From assembly GCA_903847405.1 (NCBI GenBank), contig CAINDP010000138.1, positions 1 to 64,000 of the forward strand: 64,000 nucleotides of DNA, written 5' to 3'. Positions 10,401-18,775 of the stretch are shown here, piece by piece. Positions within the stretch are counted from its first letter, which is position 1, and every line of letters starts with the position of its first letter. The stretch comes from an uncultured Myxococcales bacterium. Lineage in GTDB: Bacteria; Myxococcota_A; UBA9042; DTJE01. The notes beneath the pieces are model-generated. The model worked only from the letters and a program-made list of their open reading frames with translations, did not search any database and had not been told where the DNA came from. The position numbers and the translations under genes were made by a program.

Positions 10401-11720
10401 TCAACCCGCCCCGCCGCCGCCCTCGTCCGGGGACTGCAGGGGCTGGGGGATTTCAAACGAAAACTCGGCCCACTTCCCCAGTTCGGATTCCGCCATCACC
10501 CGGCCGCCGTGCAGGCGCACGATCCGCGCCACCGTGTAAAGGCCCACGCCCGTGCCCTTCTGCCGCAGCAGTTCGGGGGTCTGCAGGCGGGAAAACTTCC
10601 GGAACAGCCGCGCGCGCTGGGCCTCGGGGAAGCCCGGACCCTCGTTCCACACGGCCACCCGGAAGCCGCCTTCCGTGCGCCCCGCCGTCACCCGGATCCG
10701 CCCGCCCTCGGCGCCGTACTTCGCGGCATTGCCGACGAAGTTCAAGGCCACGATCCGCAGCAGGTCGGGGTCCGCGTCCACGGCCAGTCCTTCCGCCGGC
10801 CAGTCCCGCTGCACCGTCATCCCCTTCGCCTGGATCTGCGGTTCGGCCATGTCCAGGGCCGGCTCCAGGGCGTCGGCCACCAGGTCCATCCCGGTCTTCG
10901 CGTCCACCTTCAGCCCGGCGCCCTCGACGTGCGCCAGATCCAGGTAGTCCCGCACCAGGCCCAGCAGGTACTCGCCCTTGGCGATGATGCGTTCGATCTT
11001 GCTCTTCTGCGGCTGCGTCAGGTCCCCGACGTACCCCTCCAGCAGCATGTGGCCGTCCAGCACCATCGAGGCCACGGGGGACTTCAGTTCGTGGGACACG
11101 AAGCCCAGCATTTCGGTGTACGCCGCGTTCGCCGCAGCCAACTGCTCGATGTGCCACGCCTTTTCGACCGCCTGCGCCAGCCGCTCGGCCATCGCGAAGT
11201 GCATCCGCACCTGCTCCGGCCCGTAGGCGGCCACCTCCCGCGACGATCGGAACAGCAGCCCGACCGGCCGCCCCTCGACCACCAGCGGGCAGGTCATGCT
11301 GGATCGGACGCCCTCGGCCACCAGGATCCGCGTCGAACGGCTGTCGGGATGTTCGCGGAGGTAAGCGGACAGGTCGTCGATGATGCGCAGGCGCCGGCCC
11401 TTCAGCAGCGCCTCCAGCGAACTGCCGTGCATCTCCTCGCCGTAGCCCTGGCCCAGCAGGATCGGCTGGTACGCCGCCCCGACCCAGCGGGACACCAGGC
11501 GGGAACCGTCGTCGACGACGAACGCCAGGCCGATCCGGTCCGAGGTCCCGATGGCCTTGGACGACTCGAAGGCGAACTCCATGATCCGATCCAGGGACTC
11601 GGACGCCGCCACCTTCCGGTTGATGGTGTCCAGGACCCTTGCGACCTCCGGGGGGAACGTTCCCGCCCCGGCGTCCTCGTCTGCCAGATCCACGTATCGA
11701 AGCCCGTGCCGACCGTCCAT
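10401..11720 (-). CDS. GAF-domain sensor histidine kinase
   Basis: H-box GFVSHELKSPVASM, N-box NFVGNAAKYG, GTGVGLYTVARIVRLHGG; GAF-like N-terminus. Confidence 0.88.
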   Translation of the reverse strand: MDGRHGLRYVDLADEDAGAGTFPPEVARVLDTINRKVAASESLDRIMEFAFESSKAIGTSDRIGLAFVVDDGSRLVSRWVGAAYQPILLGQGYGEEMHGSSLEALLKGRRLRIIDDLSAYLREHPDSRSTRILVAEGVRSSMTCPLVVEGRPVGLLFRSSREVAAYGPEQVRMHFAMAERLAQAVEKAWHIEQLAAANAAYTEMLGFVSHELKSPVASMVLDGHMLLEGYVGDLTQPQKSKIERIIAKGEYLLGLVRDYLDLAHVEGAGLKVDAKTGMDLVADALEPALDMAEPQIQAKGMTVQRDWPAEGLAVDADPDLLRIVALNFVGNAAKYGAEGGRIRVTAGRTEGGFRVAVWNEGPGFPEAQRARLFRKFSRLQTPELLRQKGTGVGLYTVARIVRLHGGRVMAESELGKWAEFSFEIPQPLQSPDEGGGGAG

Positions 11721-11914
11721 GCGGCCCTCCCATGTGGATCGTCCCGAGTCGGCTTCGGCTCCGGCGAGAGTTTCCTGCGGAAACCCATCGCCTCCGCCTG
11801 CGCGCTCGGGAGGAACAGGGGTCCCAATATCTCAAAGCGCGCGCACCCGCGCAAGGCGGTTCACCCGCCCCTATGGAAGTTGCTTTCCTTTCGCGGGCGG
11901 CAATTGTGGGACCC

Positions 11915-11942
11915 GGGGCCCCGGCCTTTCGACCGGGACCCC
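11915..11942 (-). terminator. Strong GC hairpin downstream of hydA (terminator, attenuator or stabiliser)
   Basis: Minus-strand RNA GGGGUCCCGG-UCGAAAGG-CCGGGGCCCC, 10-bp stem with one G-U, just after the hydA stop; no U tract. Confidence 0.45.
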
Positions 11943-11967
11943 GGCGTGTGGTTCACTGGCGCCCGCG

Positions 11968-13890
11968 CTACTCGGCGATGTACTTGCCGCGGGGGGTGTA
12001 GTGCGTGTGCAGCAGCTTGTGGCTCTTGTGGCTGCACGGCCCCTCGGTCAGGAACTTGCCGTACAGTTCCAGCACGGCCGGGTTCTCGTGCGACTTGCGG
12101 ATCGGATAGGCCGAATCCTCGGCGTAGATCGCCTTGGACCGCGCCTCGCGGATCGCCTGGGACGTCGGGATCGGCTGGCCACCGCCGCCGATGCAGCCGC
12201 CCGGGCAGCCCATGAACTCGATGAAGTGGCACTGGGACAGCGGGCCGCCGTTCTTCAGGTCTTCCATGACCTTGTGGGCGTTCGCCGTGCCGTGGGCCAC
12301 GGCCACCTTGACCGTGACGCCCTTCAGGAAGTCCCAGGACTCGAACAGCGGCTTCAGGATCGCGGGCACCTCGCCGACCGACGGGATCGTCAGTTCGACG
12401 TACTTGACCCCGTCCATGCCGCGCAGGGGAATGATGTCGGCGTGGTCGAACAGGTTTTCGACCTTGATGCCGACCACCAGTTCGATGACCGTCCGCAGCG
12501 CCGCTTCCATGACGCCGCCGGTGGTCCCGAAGATGACGCCCGAGCCGGTCGCCGAGCCGAAGGGCGAATCGAAGTCGGACTTCGCCATGTTCGGCAGGTC
12601 GATCCCCGCTTCCTGGATCATCTTGGCCAGTTCGCGGGTCGTCAGGCCGTAGTCCACGTCCTTGAACCCGGAATCGACCATCTCGGGCCGGTTGCACTCG
12701 AACTTCTTGGCCGAGCAGGGCATCAGGGCGACCGTCACGATGTCCTTCGGATCCAGCCCGTTCAGCTGGGCGTAGTACGTCTTGATGACCGCGCCGAACA
12801 TCTGCTGCGGCGACTTGGCCGAGGACAGGTTCGGGATGTACTCGGGGTAGAAGTGCTCCAGGTACTTCACCCACCCCGGCGAGCAGGACGTGAACTGCGG
12901 CAGGAAGACCGGGCCCTTCTTGGTCTTCAGGGCGTCCTGCAGGCGCATCAGCAGTTCCGCGCCTTCCTCGAAGATGGTCAGGTCGGCGGTGAAGTTCGTG
13001 TCGAACACCTTGTCGAATCCGCACAGGCGCATCGCGGTGTTCAACTCGAACGTCAGCGGGTTGCCCGGCTCCAGGCCGAAGCACTCGCCGATCGCCGCAC
13101 GGGGGGCAGGCGCCGTCTGGATGACGACGTGCTTCTTGGGATCGTCGATCGCGGCCCAGACTTCGTCCGTCGGGTCATTGGCCCGCAGGGCGCCCGTCGG
13201 GCAGCGATTGATGCACTGGCCGCAGTTGATGCAGACGACGTCCGCCAGCGGCTTGTCCATGAACGTTTCGATCCGGGTCTGGTCGCCGCGGCCGATCGCC
13301 TCCAGGACGCCCACTTCCTGCAGATCGATGCAGGTCCGCACGCAGCGGCGGCACAGCACGCACTTGTTCATGTCGCGGATGACCGAGTGGCTCGACTCGT
13401 CCTTCGCGAACAGCGGCTTGTCCGGGTGGCCGAACCGGAAGAAGTCCACGCCGTATTCCTTGGCCAGCGCCTGCAGTTCGCAGTTGTTGTTCCGGCCGCA
13501 GGCGTAGCACTCGCCGTAGTGCTTGGACAGCATCAGGTCGATGATGTGCCGGCGCGCCTGGCGCACCTTCCGGGTGTGCGTGTGGATCTTCAGCGGCGAG
13601 TGGACCGGGTAGGCGCAGGACGCCTGCAGGGTCCGCATGCCCTCGACCTCGACCAGGCAGATGCGGCAGAGGCCCGCTTCGCACAGATCGGGGTGCGCGC
13701 ACAGGGTCGGGATCCGGATGCCGACCTTCTTCGCGGCTTCCAGAATCGTGGTCCCCAGGGGGACCTTCACTTCCTGGCCATCAATGGTCAACGTCACGCG
13801 CGATCCGATCATCCCGCCGTCCTCGACGGGGGGAATCACGTGGCCCGTCTGGCTGGCGGGGGCGCGATTGGTGTCAATGGTATCCGACAT
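11968..13890 (-). CDS. hydA: [FeFe] hydrogenase catalytic subunit (HydA/HndD type)
   Basis: N-terminal [2Fe-2S], HYGECYACGRNNNC His/Cys cluster, two [4Fe-4S] motifs (CVLCRRCVRTC, CINCGQCINRCP), L1 TSCSPGW, L2 MPCSAKKFE, L3 EFMGCPGGCIGGGGQP. Confidence 0.95.
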   Translation of the reverse strand: MSDTIDTNRAPASQTGHVIPPVEDGGMIGSRVTLTIDGQEVKVPLGTTILEAAKKVGIRIPTLCAHPDLCEAGLCRICLVEVEGMRTLQASCAYPVHSPLKIHTHTRKVRQARRHIIDLMLSKHYGECYACGRNNNCELQALAKEYGVDFFRFGHPDKPLFAKDESSHSVIRDMNKCVLCRRCVRTCIDLQEVGVLEAIGRGDQTRIETFMDKPLADVVCINCGQCINRCPTGALRANDPTDEVWAAIDDPKKHVVIQTAPAPRAAIGECFGLEPGNPLTFELNTAMRLCGFDKVFDTNFTADLTIFEEGAELLMRLQDALKTKKGPVFLPQFTSCSPGWVKYLEHFYPEYIPNLSSAKSPQQMFGAVIKTYYAQLNGLDPKDIVTVALMPCSAKKFECNRPEMVDSGFKDVDYGLTTRELAKMIQEAGIDLPNMAKSDFDSPFGSATGSGVIFGTTGGVMEAALRTVIELVVGIKVENLFDHADIIPLRGMDGVKYVELTIPSVGEVPAILKPLFESWDFLKGVTVKVAVAHGTANAHKVMEDLKNGGPLSQCHFIEFMGCPGGCIGGGGQPIPTSQAIREARSKAIYAEDSAYPIRKSHENPAVLELYGKFLTEGPCSHKSHKLLHTHYTPRGKYIAE

Positions 13891-13925
13891 GGTGATCGCT
13901 CCTTCGCTTCGGGTCTCCCCGCCTC

Positions 13926-15122
13926 CTAGTGCGCCGCGCCCTGCGTCCGCCCCATCACTTCATCCTTGAAGTGCTTGATGATGGACAGGAACGCATTCGG
14001 GGCGGACTGCCCCAGGCCGCACTTCGACGCCACCTGCATGGTTTCGCCCAGGGAAGACAACTCGTTGAGATACCTCATCGAGCAGCGCCCGTGCTCCAGC
14101 ATTTCGACGCCTTCCAGGAGCTTGGGGTTCCCGTCGCGGCACGGCGTGCACTGGCCGCAGGATTCCTCGACGAAGAACTCCAGGAAGTTCTTGGCGACCG
14201 CCAGCATGTCGCGCTGGTGCCCGAAGACGATGATCGACCCGCCGGTCGACACGTCCTCGAACGCGATGGCCCGGCCGAACTCGGACGCCGGGACGCAATG
14301 GCCCGACGCGCCGCCGATCTGGACGGCCTTCGCGTCCGCGCCACCGACGGCTTCCAGCATCTTGTTGACCGTGATGCCCATCGGGAACTCGTAGATGCCG
14401 GGCAGCTTGCAGTCGCCCGACACGCTGAAGATCTTCAGGCCGGTGGACCGCTGGGTCCCGATGGCCTTGAACCACGCGGAGCCCTTCACCAGGATGCAGG
14501 TCGCCCAGGCGAAGGTTTCGACGTTGTTCACGATCGAGGGCTTGCCGTTCAGGCCCGTGTCGACGGGGAAGGGCGGCCGGTTGCGCGGCTCGCCGCGGCA
14601 GCCTTCCAGCGACTCGATCAGGGCGGTTTCCTCGCCGCAGATGTAGGCGCCGGAGCCCATGCGGATCTCGATGTCGAATTCGAAGCCCTGCTTGCCGGCG
14701 ACGTTGACGCCCAGCAGGCCCTTCTTGCGCCGGGCCGCCAGGACGGCGTCCAGGTGCGGGCGCAGGTAGGTGTACTCGCCGCGCAGGTACAGGATGCCGG
14801 TCTTGGAACCGACCGCGTACCCGCCGATCGTCATGCCCTCGAACACCAGGTCGGCATGGTCGGTCAGGATCACGCGATCCTTGAACGTGCCGGGCTCGCC
14901 TTCGTCGGCGTTGCAGATCACGTACTTGACGTCCGCCTGGGCGGCTGCGGCCAGGTTCCACTTCACGCCGGTCGGGAAGCCGGCGCCGCCGCGACCCTTC
15001 AACTGGGACGCGGTGATTTCGGCGATCAGATCCGCGCGAGGCTTCGCCATGGCGGCCCGGAGGCCCACGTCCGGCTCGATCGTCGCGAAGGTCAGGGGGG
15101 CCTTGTGATTGGGAGTAATCAT
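13926..15122 (-). CDS. hydB: NuoF-like NADH-binding hydrogenase subunit (HydB)
   Basis: GRGGAGFPTGVKW, NADEGEPGTFKDR, ESCGQCTPCRDG; 398 aa from ATG 15122. Confidence 0.92.
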   Translation of the reverse strand: MITPNHKAPLTFATIEPDVGLRAAMAKPRADLIAEITASQLKGRGGAGFPTGVKWNLAAAAQADVKYVICNADEGEPGTFKDRVILTDHADLVFEGMTIGGYAVGSKTGILYLRGEYTYLRPHLDAVLAARRKKGLLGVNVAGKQGFEFDIEIRMGSGAYICGEETALIESLEGCRGEPRNRPPFPVDTGLNGKPSIVNNVETFAWATCILVKGSAWFKAIGTQRSTGLKIFSVSGDCKLPGIYEFPMGITVNKMLEAVGGADAKAVQIGGASGHCVPASEFGRAIAFEDVSTGGSIIVFGHQRDMLAVAKNFLEFFVEESCGQCTPCRDGNPKLLEGVEMLEHGRCSMRYLNELSSLGETMQVASKCGLGQSAPNAFLSIIKHFKDEVMGRTQGAAH

Positions 15123-15643
15123 GCGTGTCCCTCCTCGTGCGACGATTCGAGGGCGTACACGCCGAAGGTCTTCCGACAGGTCTCGAGGATGTCGTGGACC
15201 GTCGCCGGCGTCACGCGCGTGTAGATGATGTCGTTGACCAGCACCGCGGGGCCCTGGTCGCACATGCCCAGGCAGTTCGCCCACTCCAGCGAGAACTTCC
15301 CGTCGGGGGTGGTTTCGCCGAACGTGATGCCCAGGTCGCTTTCCAGCTGCTGGGCCACGCGGGCCTTGCCCTGCATGTCGCAGGAAATCGTGCGGCACAG
15401 GCGGATGACGAACTTGCCCTGGGGCCGATGGTCCAGGAACGAGTAGAACGAAACCACGCTGTACACTTCCACCGGGTGGATGCCCAGCTGGTCTGCAAGG
15501 ACCTGCATCCCGTATTCCGAGACGCGGGCGTACTTCTTCTGGATCTCCTGCAACACCGGGATCAGCGCCGCACGGTCGTTTCCGAACCGCTGCAGCCAGG
15601 TGCCGATGTCGCTCTTCAGCCGTTCTTGTTCGGTGACGAGCAT
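15119..15643 (-). CDS. hydC: NuoE-like [2Fe-2S] hydrogenase subunit (HydC)
   Basis: VYSVVSFYSFLDHRPQGKFVIRLCRTISC...WANCLGMCDQGPAVLVND, typical NuoE Cys pattern; overlaps the hydB start. Confidence 0.92.
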   Translation of the reverse strand: MLVTEQERLKSDIGTWLQRFGNDRAALIPVLQEIQKKYARVSEYGMQVLADQLGIHPVEVYSVVSFYSFLDHRPQGKFVIRLCRTISCDMQGKARVAQQLESDLGITFGETTPDGKFSLEWANCLGMCDQGPAVLVNDIIYTRVTPATVHDILETCRKTFGVYALESSHEEGHA

Positions 15644-15646
15644 GGA

Positions 15647-16024
15647 TCAGCCCCCCTTCTTCAAGAGTTCGTCCACCAGGGCCAGCAGGCGCTTCGGGGG
15701 CACCGGCTTTTCCTGGAACGCGTCCACCGGGACCAGGTCCGAACTGCGGTCGTACGCCAGGCCCGTGACCTTGCTGATGCTGGTCAGCATCAGGATCGGG
15801 GTCTTCACGTTCGCCCGGCGCAGATCCTGAGCCATCACGATGCCGTCGTCCGGCGACTCCATCATGACGTCCAGGATCAGCAGGTCCGGACGATCGCGCT
15901 GCATCGCCTTCATGCCATCAACGACATTGAACGCAGAAGCTACCGAATGTCCTGCCTTTTCGAGGATCAGTCGGCAATCCTCCACGAGGTCCGGATCGTC
16001 GTCGACTACCAGAATTTTCGCCAC
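15647..16024 (-). CDS. Single-domain response regulator (REC)
   Basis: VAKILVVDDDPDLVEDCRLILEKAG...DLLILDVMMESPDDG...PILMLTSIS...FQEKPVPPKRLL; GTG start at 16024. Confidence 0.88.
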   Translation of the reverse strand: MAKILVVDDDPDLVEDCRLILEKAGHSVASAFNVVDGMKAMQRDRPDLLILDVMMESPDDGIVMAQDLRRANVKTPILMLTSISKVTGLAYDRSSDLVPVDAFQEKPVPPKRLLALVDELLKKGG

Positions 16025-16154
16025 GCCACTACCTCCTCTACGAGCACACCGATACAACCGCCGACGGCCCCGCTCATAGAGCCGGACGGCGGCGCGCGTC
16101 GATGGGTGGGGCCGGGGGTTTATTTGCCCGGACTCCCCTGTTTCCGCGCTTGGC

Positions 16155-16190
16155 TGGGGAGGATTGTAGTCAAGTGCCAAACGGAAATGA
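16155..16190 (-). promoter_or_regulatory. Possible promoter of the hydrogenase operon
   Basis: Minus-strand TACAAT (16163-16168) with a weak TTTCAT/TTCATT -35 at 17-18 nt; about 130-nt leader before the response regulator gene. Confidence 0.3.
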
Positions 16191-16388
16191 AAGGGCTTTT
16201 TTCATGCTTCAACCCCTTTTCTTAACAGAGACTTCCGCGGTCCGAGCATCCCTGGAGGGGGGATAACCCTGTCGCAACGCGTCATTGCAGCATCCGACCC
16301 GTTTCTTCGCGTCGATTCCGGACCCGTGGGGGGGGGGATTCATTTTGCGGCCGGAACACGCGCACGCAGGTCGTTCAACGCAGGCCGA

Positions 16389-18134
16389 TCAATGGAAATC
16401 GGCGACGCCGACCGCGTCGGTCGTCTGATCGCGGGCGTAGACCTTGAGGTAGTAGTCGCCGCCGCCGGTCTGGGCCGTCCAGTCGAGGGTGGCCTCGAAA
16501 CGGCCGTTCACGACCGGAACGTCCAGCCGCACCACCCCCTTGTCGTTGGCCTTCAGCCAGTTGGCGTTCACGTCCGCCTTGACCACGTGGTTCGGATCGA
16601 TGGTCGCCATCGTCCCCAGGACCACGTCGCGCTCGGTTTCCAGCGTCACGGTCGCCGTGCCCGTGATGACGCCCGGCGCCGTACCCGCCACCTGCACGTG
16701 CCGGCTGGCGAGGGTGCCGGTCGGCGCATCGAAGGTCGCCACTTCCCGCGGGTACTGCATCGCGGTCGCCGGATCGCCCAGCAGGTTGTACAGGTCGTTG
16801 TGCTGGCGCAGGATTTCCACCTGCTTTTCGGGCGTGTCGCACGACTCGTCCAGCGCGCCCGCCCCCTCCATGAACTTGCGGAAGTCGTCGTCGTTTTCCA
16901 GCATGCCCCGCTTGATGGCCACGATGACCTCGCCGATCGTCGGGTAGCGCATCTCGAGGGCCTTCATCTGGCTTTCATACGCCAGCACGGCGTTTCCGTA
17001 AGGATGCGACACGTCCGACGAGCCGAAGGACGCCACGGGTCCATCGGCCTTGAAGGCCAGCGTCTCGGCCAGGCTGTCCTGGGCCGACGCGTAGTTCCCC
17101 GCGTAGCAGGCGAAGAACATCGAGAAGGGACGCCGGTTGTTGCAGTGGACCTTCGCGACCTGGTCGGTGGTCAACCCCTGGGTCCACGACTCGGAACCAT
17201 GCCCCACGTAGACGGTCATCAGAGCGCCCTGGTTGAACAGATCCACGACCTTGTCGTTGAACGGCACGTACCAGTAGCTGCTGTTCGGGTTGTCCCAGGC
17301 GCCCAGGACGTCGAAGGCGTGGCTGACCCGCTTCAGGCCGTCCATCATCGCCAGTTCCAGCACGCTGTCGATTTCCGCGCTGAAGCCCGCCTGGCCGACA
17401 TAGAGCCCCACGCGCCGATTCCATTCGCCGACCTTGTAGGTCGCCTCGAAATCCTGGACCTTGGCCAGCACCGTCCGGGCCTCCGCCACCGTGCGCGCAG
17501 GCACGCGCCCCGCCGCCGCGTCCGGGATCGTGTCGCCGTCCAGATCCGCGTAGCGGTTGTCCGTCCAGCATCCTCCCGCGCCCGGGGTCGTATTCTCGCA
17601 GTCGTGGGCGGGGATCCGGCCGGCCGCCGCGGCGCCCTCCGCCGGGGCGTCGCCCAGCAGCAGCAGGAACAGGCGCTCCGTCGACCCGCGGGCGTCGCGG
17701 ATGGTCCCCAGGCGTCCCCGGACGGCGTCCTGGAAATCGGTCGCATCCGGCGTGTCGCCGGCCAGGTCCGTCACCGTGGTCACCTCGACCTCGAACCCGC
17801 CGGCGCGACGGTAGGTCGCCCACTCGTTCGCGACGGTCAGCAGGTCGTCCTGGGACACGATCAGCATGTACGGCACCACCGGCAGGGGCACGTCGGTGCC
17901 CGGGTCTGTGGGCGGCACGTCACCGGGCATCCCGTCGTCGGTCCCGGGGTCGGAAACGTCCCGAACCCCCGGATCCCCGGTCCCGTCCGGCAGGCCGTCG
18001 TCCCCGGCCACGGTCCCCGGATCCACCGCGTCGGGGCCTGGGCCGACGGTGTCGTCCGCGCCGCCGGCCCCATCGCAGGCCACGGCCAGGGCCGCGACCA
18101 GCACCACCGCACACCGGCAAGTCCATCGACGCAT
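16389..18134 (-). CDS. Gingipain-like C25-family cysteine peptidase, lipoprotein
   Basis: Lipobox (VAALAVAC), Asp/Gly/Pro linker, TDNRYADLDGDTIPDAAAGRVPARTVAEA, catalytic-type VYVGHGS and FFACYAGNY. Confidence 0.85.
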   Translation of the reverse strand: MRRWTCRCAVVLVAALAVACDGAGGADDTVGPGPDAVDPGTVAGDDGLPDGTGDPGVRDVSDPGTDDGMPGDVPPTDPGTDVPLPVVPYMLIVSQDDLLTVANEWATYRRAGGFEVEVTTVTDLAGDTPDATDFQDAVRGRLGTIRDARGSTERLFLLLLGDAPAEGAAAAGRIPAHDCENTTPGAGGCWTDNRYADLDGDTIPDAAAGRVPARTVAEARTVLAKVQDFEATYKVGEWNRRVGLYVGQAGFSAEIDSVLELAMMDGLKRVSHAFDVLGAWDNPNSSYWYVPFNDKVVDLFNQGALMTVYVGHGSESWTQGLTTDQVAKVHCNNRRPFSMFFACYAGNYASAQDSLAETLAFKADGPVASFGSSDVSHPYGNAVLAYESQMKALEMRYPTIGEVIVAIKRGMLENDDDFRKFMEGAGALDESCDTPEKQVEILRQHNDLYNLLGDPATAMQYPREVATFDAPTGTLASRHVQVAGTAPGVITGTATVTLETERDVVLGTMATIDPNHVVKADVNANWLKANDKGVVRLDVPVVNGRFEATLDWTAQTGGGDYYLKVYARDQTTDAVGVADFH

Positions 18135-18289
18135 GAAGCCTCCGGAATTCATCTGGAACGCCAGGCTGACCCGGCCGAAAGAGTATCCGGGCCGAACGGA
18201 CGCGAGTCAAGGCGGCGCGACCGCCTCCCACCTTGACACCATGCCCCGCCGGCCGCTACCGTGGTCGGGTGGGTTCCGACGGATTGTCC

Positions 18290-18775
18290 ATGAACCGCAA
18301 CATCTACCCGCTGACGCTGTCCGACCTGAAGGGACTGGTCGAAACGCTGGGGTTCCACGTCCAGGAGGACGACGAGAACCGGCGCCTGACGCTGTTCCTG
18401 GAGGGCGAGGAAACCCGCCTGATGGTCCACGTGATGCTGGGCGGCAATGCCGACGAACCGCCGTGGTATGTCCGGCTGCTCAGCTACTCCGTGGAATTCG
18501 AGCCCCTGGCGCTTGGCATCGATCGCGTCGCCCTGGCGCACTGGCTGAACGAGCGCAACGGCCAGATCCTGTTCGGCCGCTACTACCACGACCCCCGGAC
18601 CGACACCCTGGCATTCGAACTGTCGATGCCCGGCATCGGCGGCATCCTGGGCGAGGATTTCGTGCGGATGCTGTGGATCGCCACCGCGTCGGTGGACAAG
18701 GTGCACGGGGAGATCAAGGCCCTGGTGCCGGGCACGCCCCCCCCCAAGAAGGGCGACGACGAGCCCGTCCAATGA
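18290..18775 (+). CDS. YbjN-domain-like protein
   Basis: 161 aa, chaperone-like YbjN appearance (LVETLGFHVQEDDENRRLTLFLEGEETRLMVHVML); ATG 18290. Confidence 0.55.
   Translation: MNRNIYPLTLSDLKGLVETLGFHVQEDDENRRLTLFLEGEETRLMVHVMLGGNADEPPWYVRLLSYSVEFEPLALGIDRVALAHWLNERNGQILFGRYYHDPRTDTLAFELSMPGIGGILGEDFVRMLWIATASVDKVHGEIKALVPGTPPPKKGDDEPVQ

Noticed and set aside
6203-12215. Plus-strand ORFs of 999 aa (6203-9202) and 1104 aa (8901-12215)
   Set aside because: Both are antisense to hydF, aspA, hydG, HK and hydA; low-complexity Arg/Pro/Gln/His translations, no recognisable motif.
16163-16180. Possible sigma54 promoter (TGGCAC on the minus strand) before the hydrogenase run
   Set aside because: After TGGCAC and 5 nt the sequence is TACA, not TTGC; the -12 element is missing. 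A TACAAT -10 element fits better but is weak.
16328-16337. G10 homopolymer as a phase-variation tract
   Set aside because: It lies in a non-coding region downstream of the C25 protease gene, not in a start region or clear promoter; no supporting evidence.
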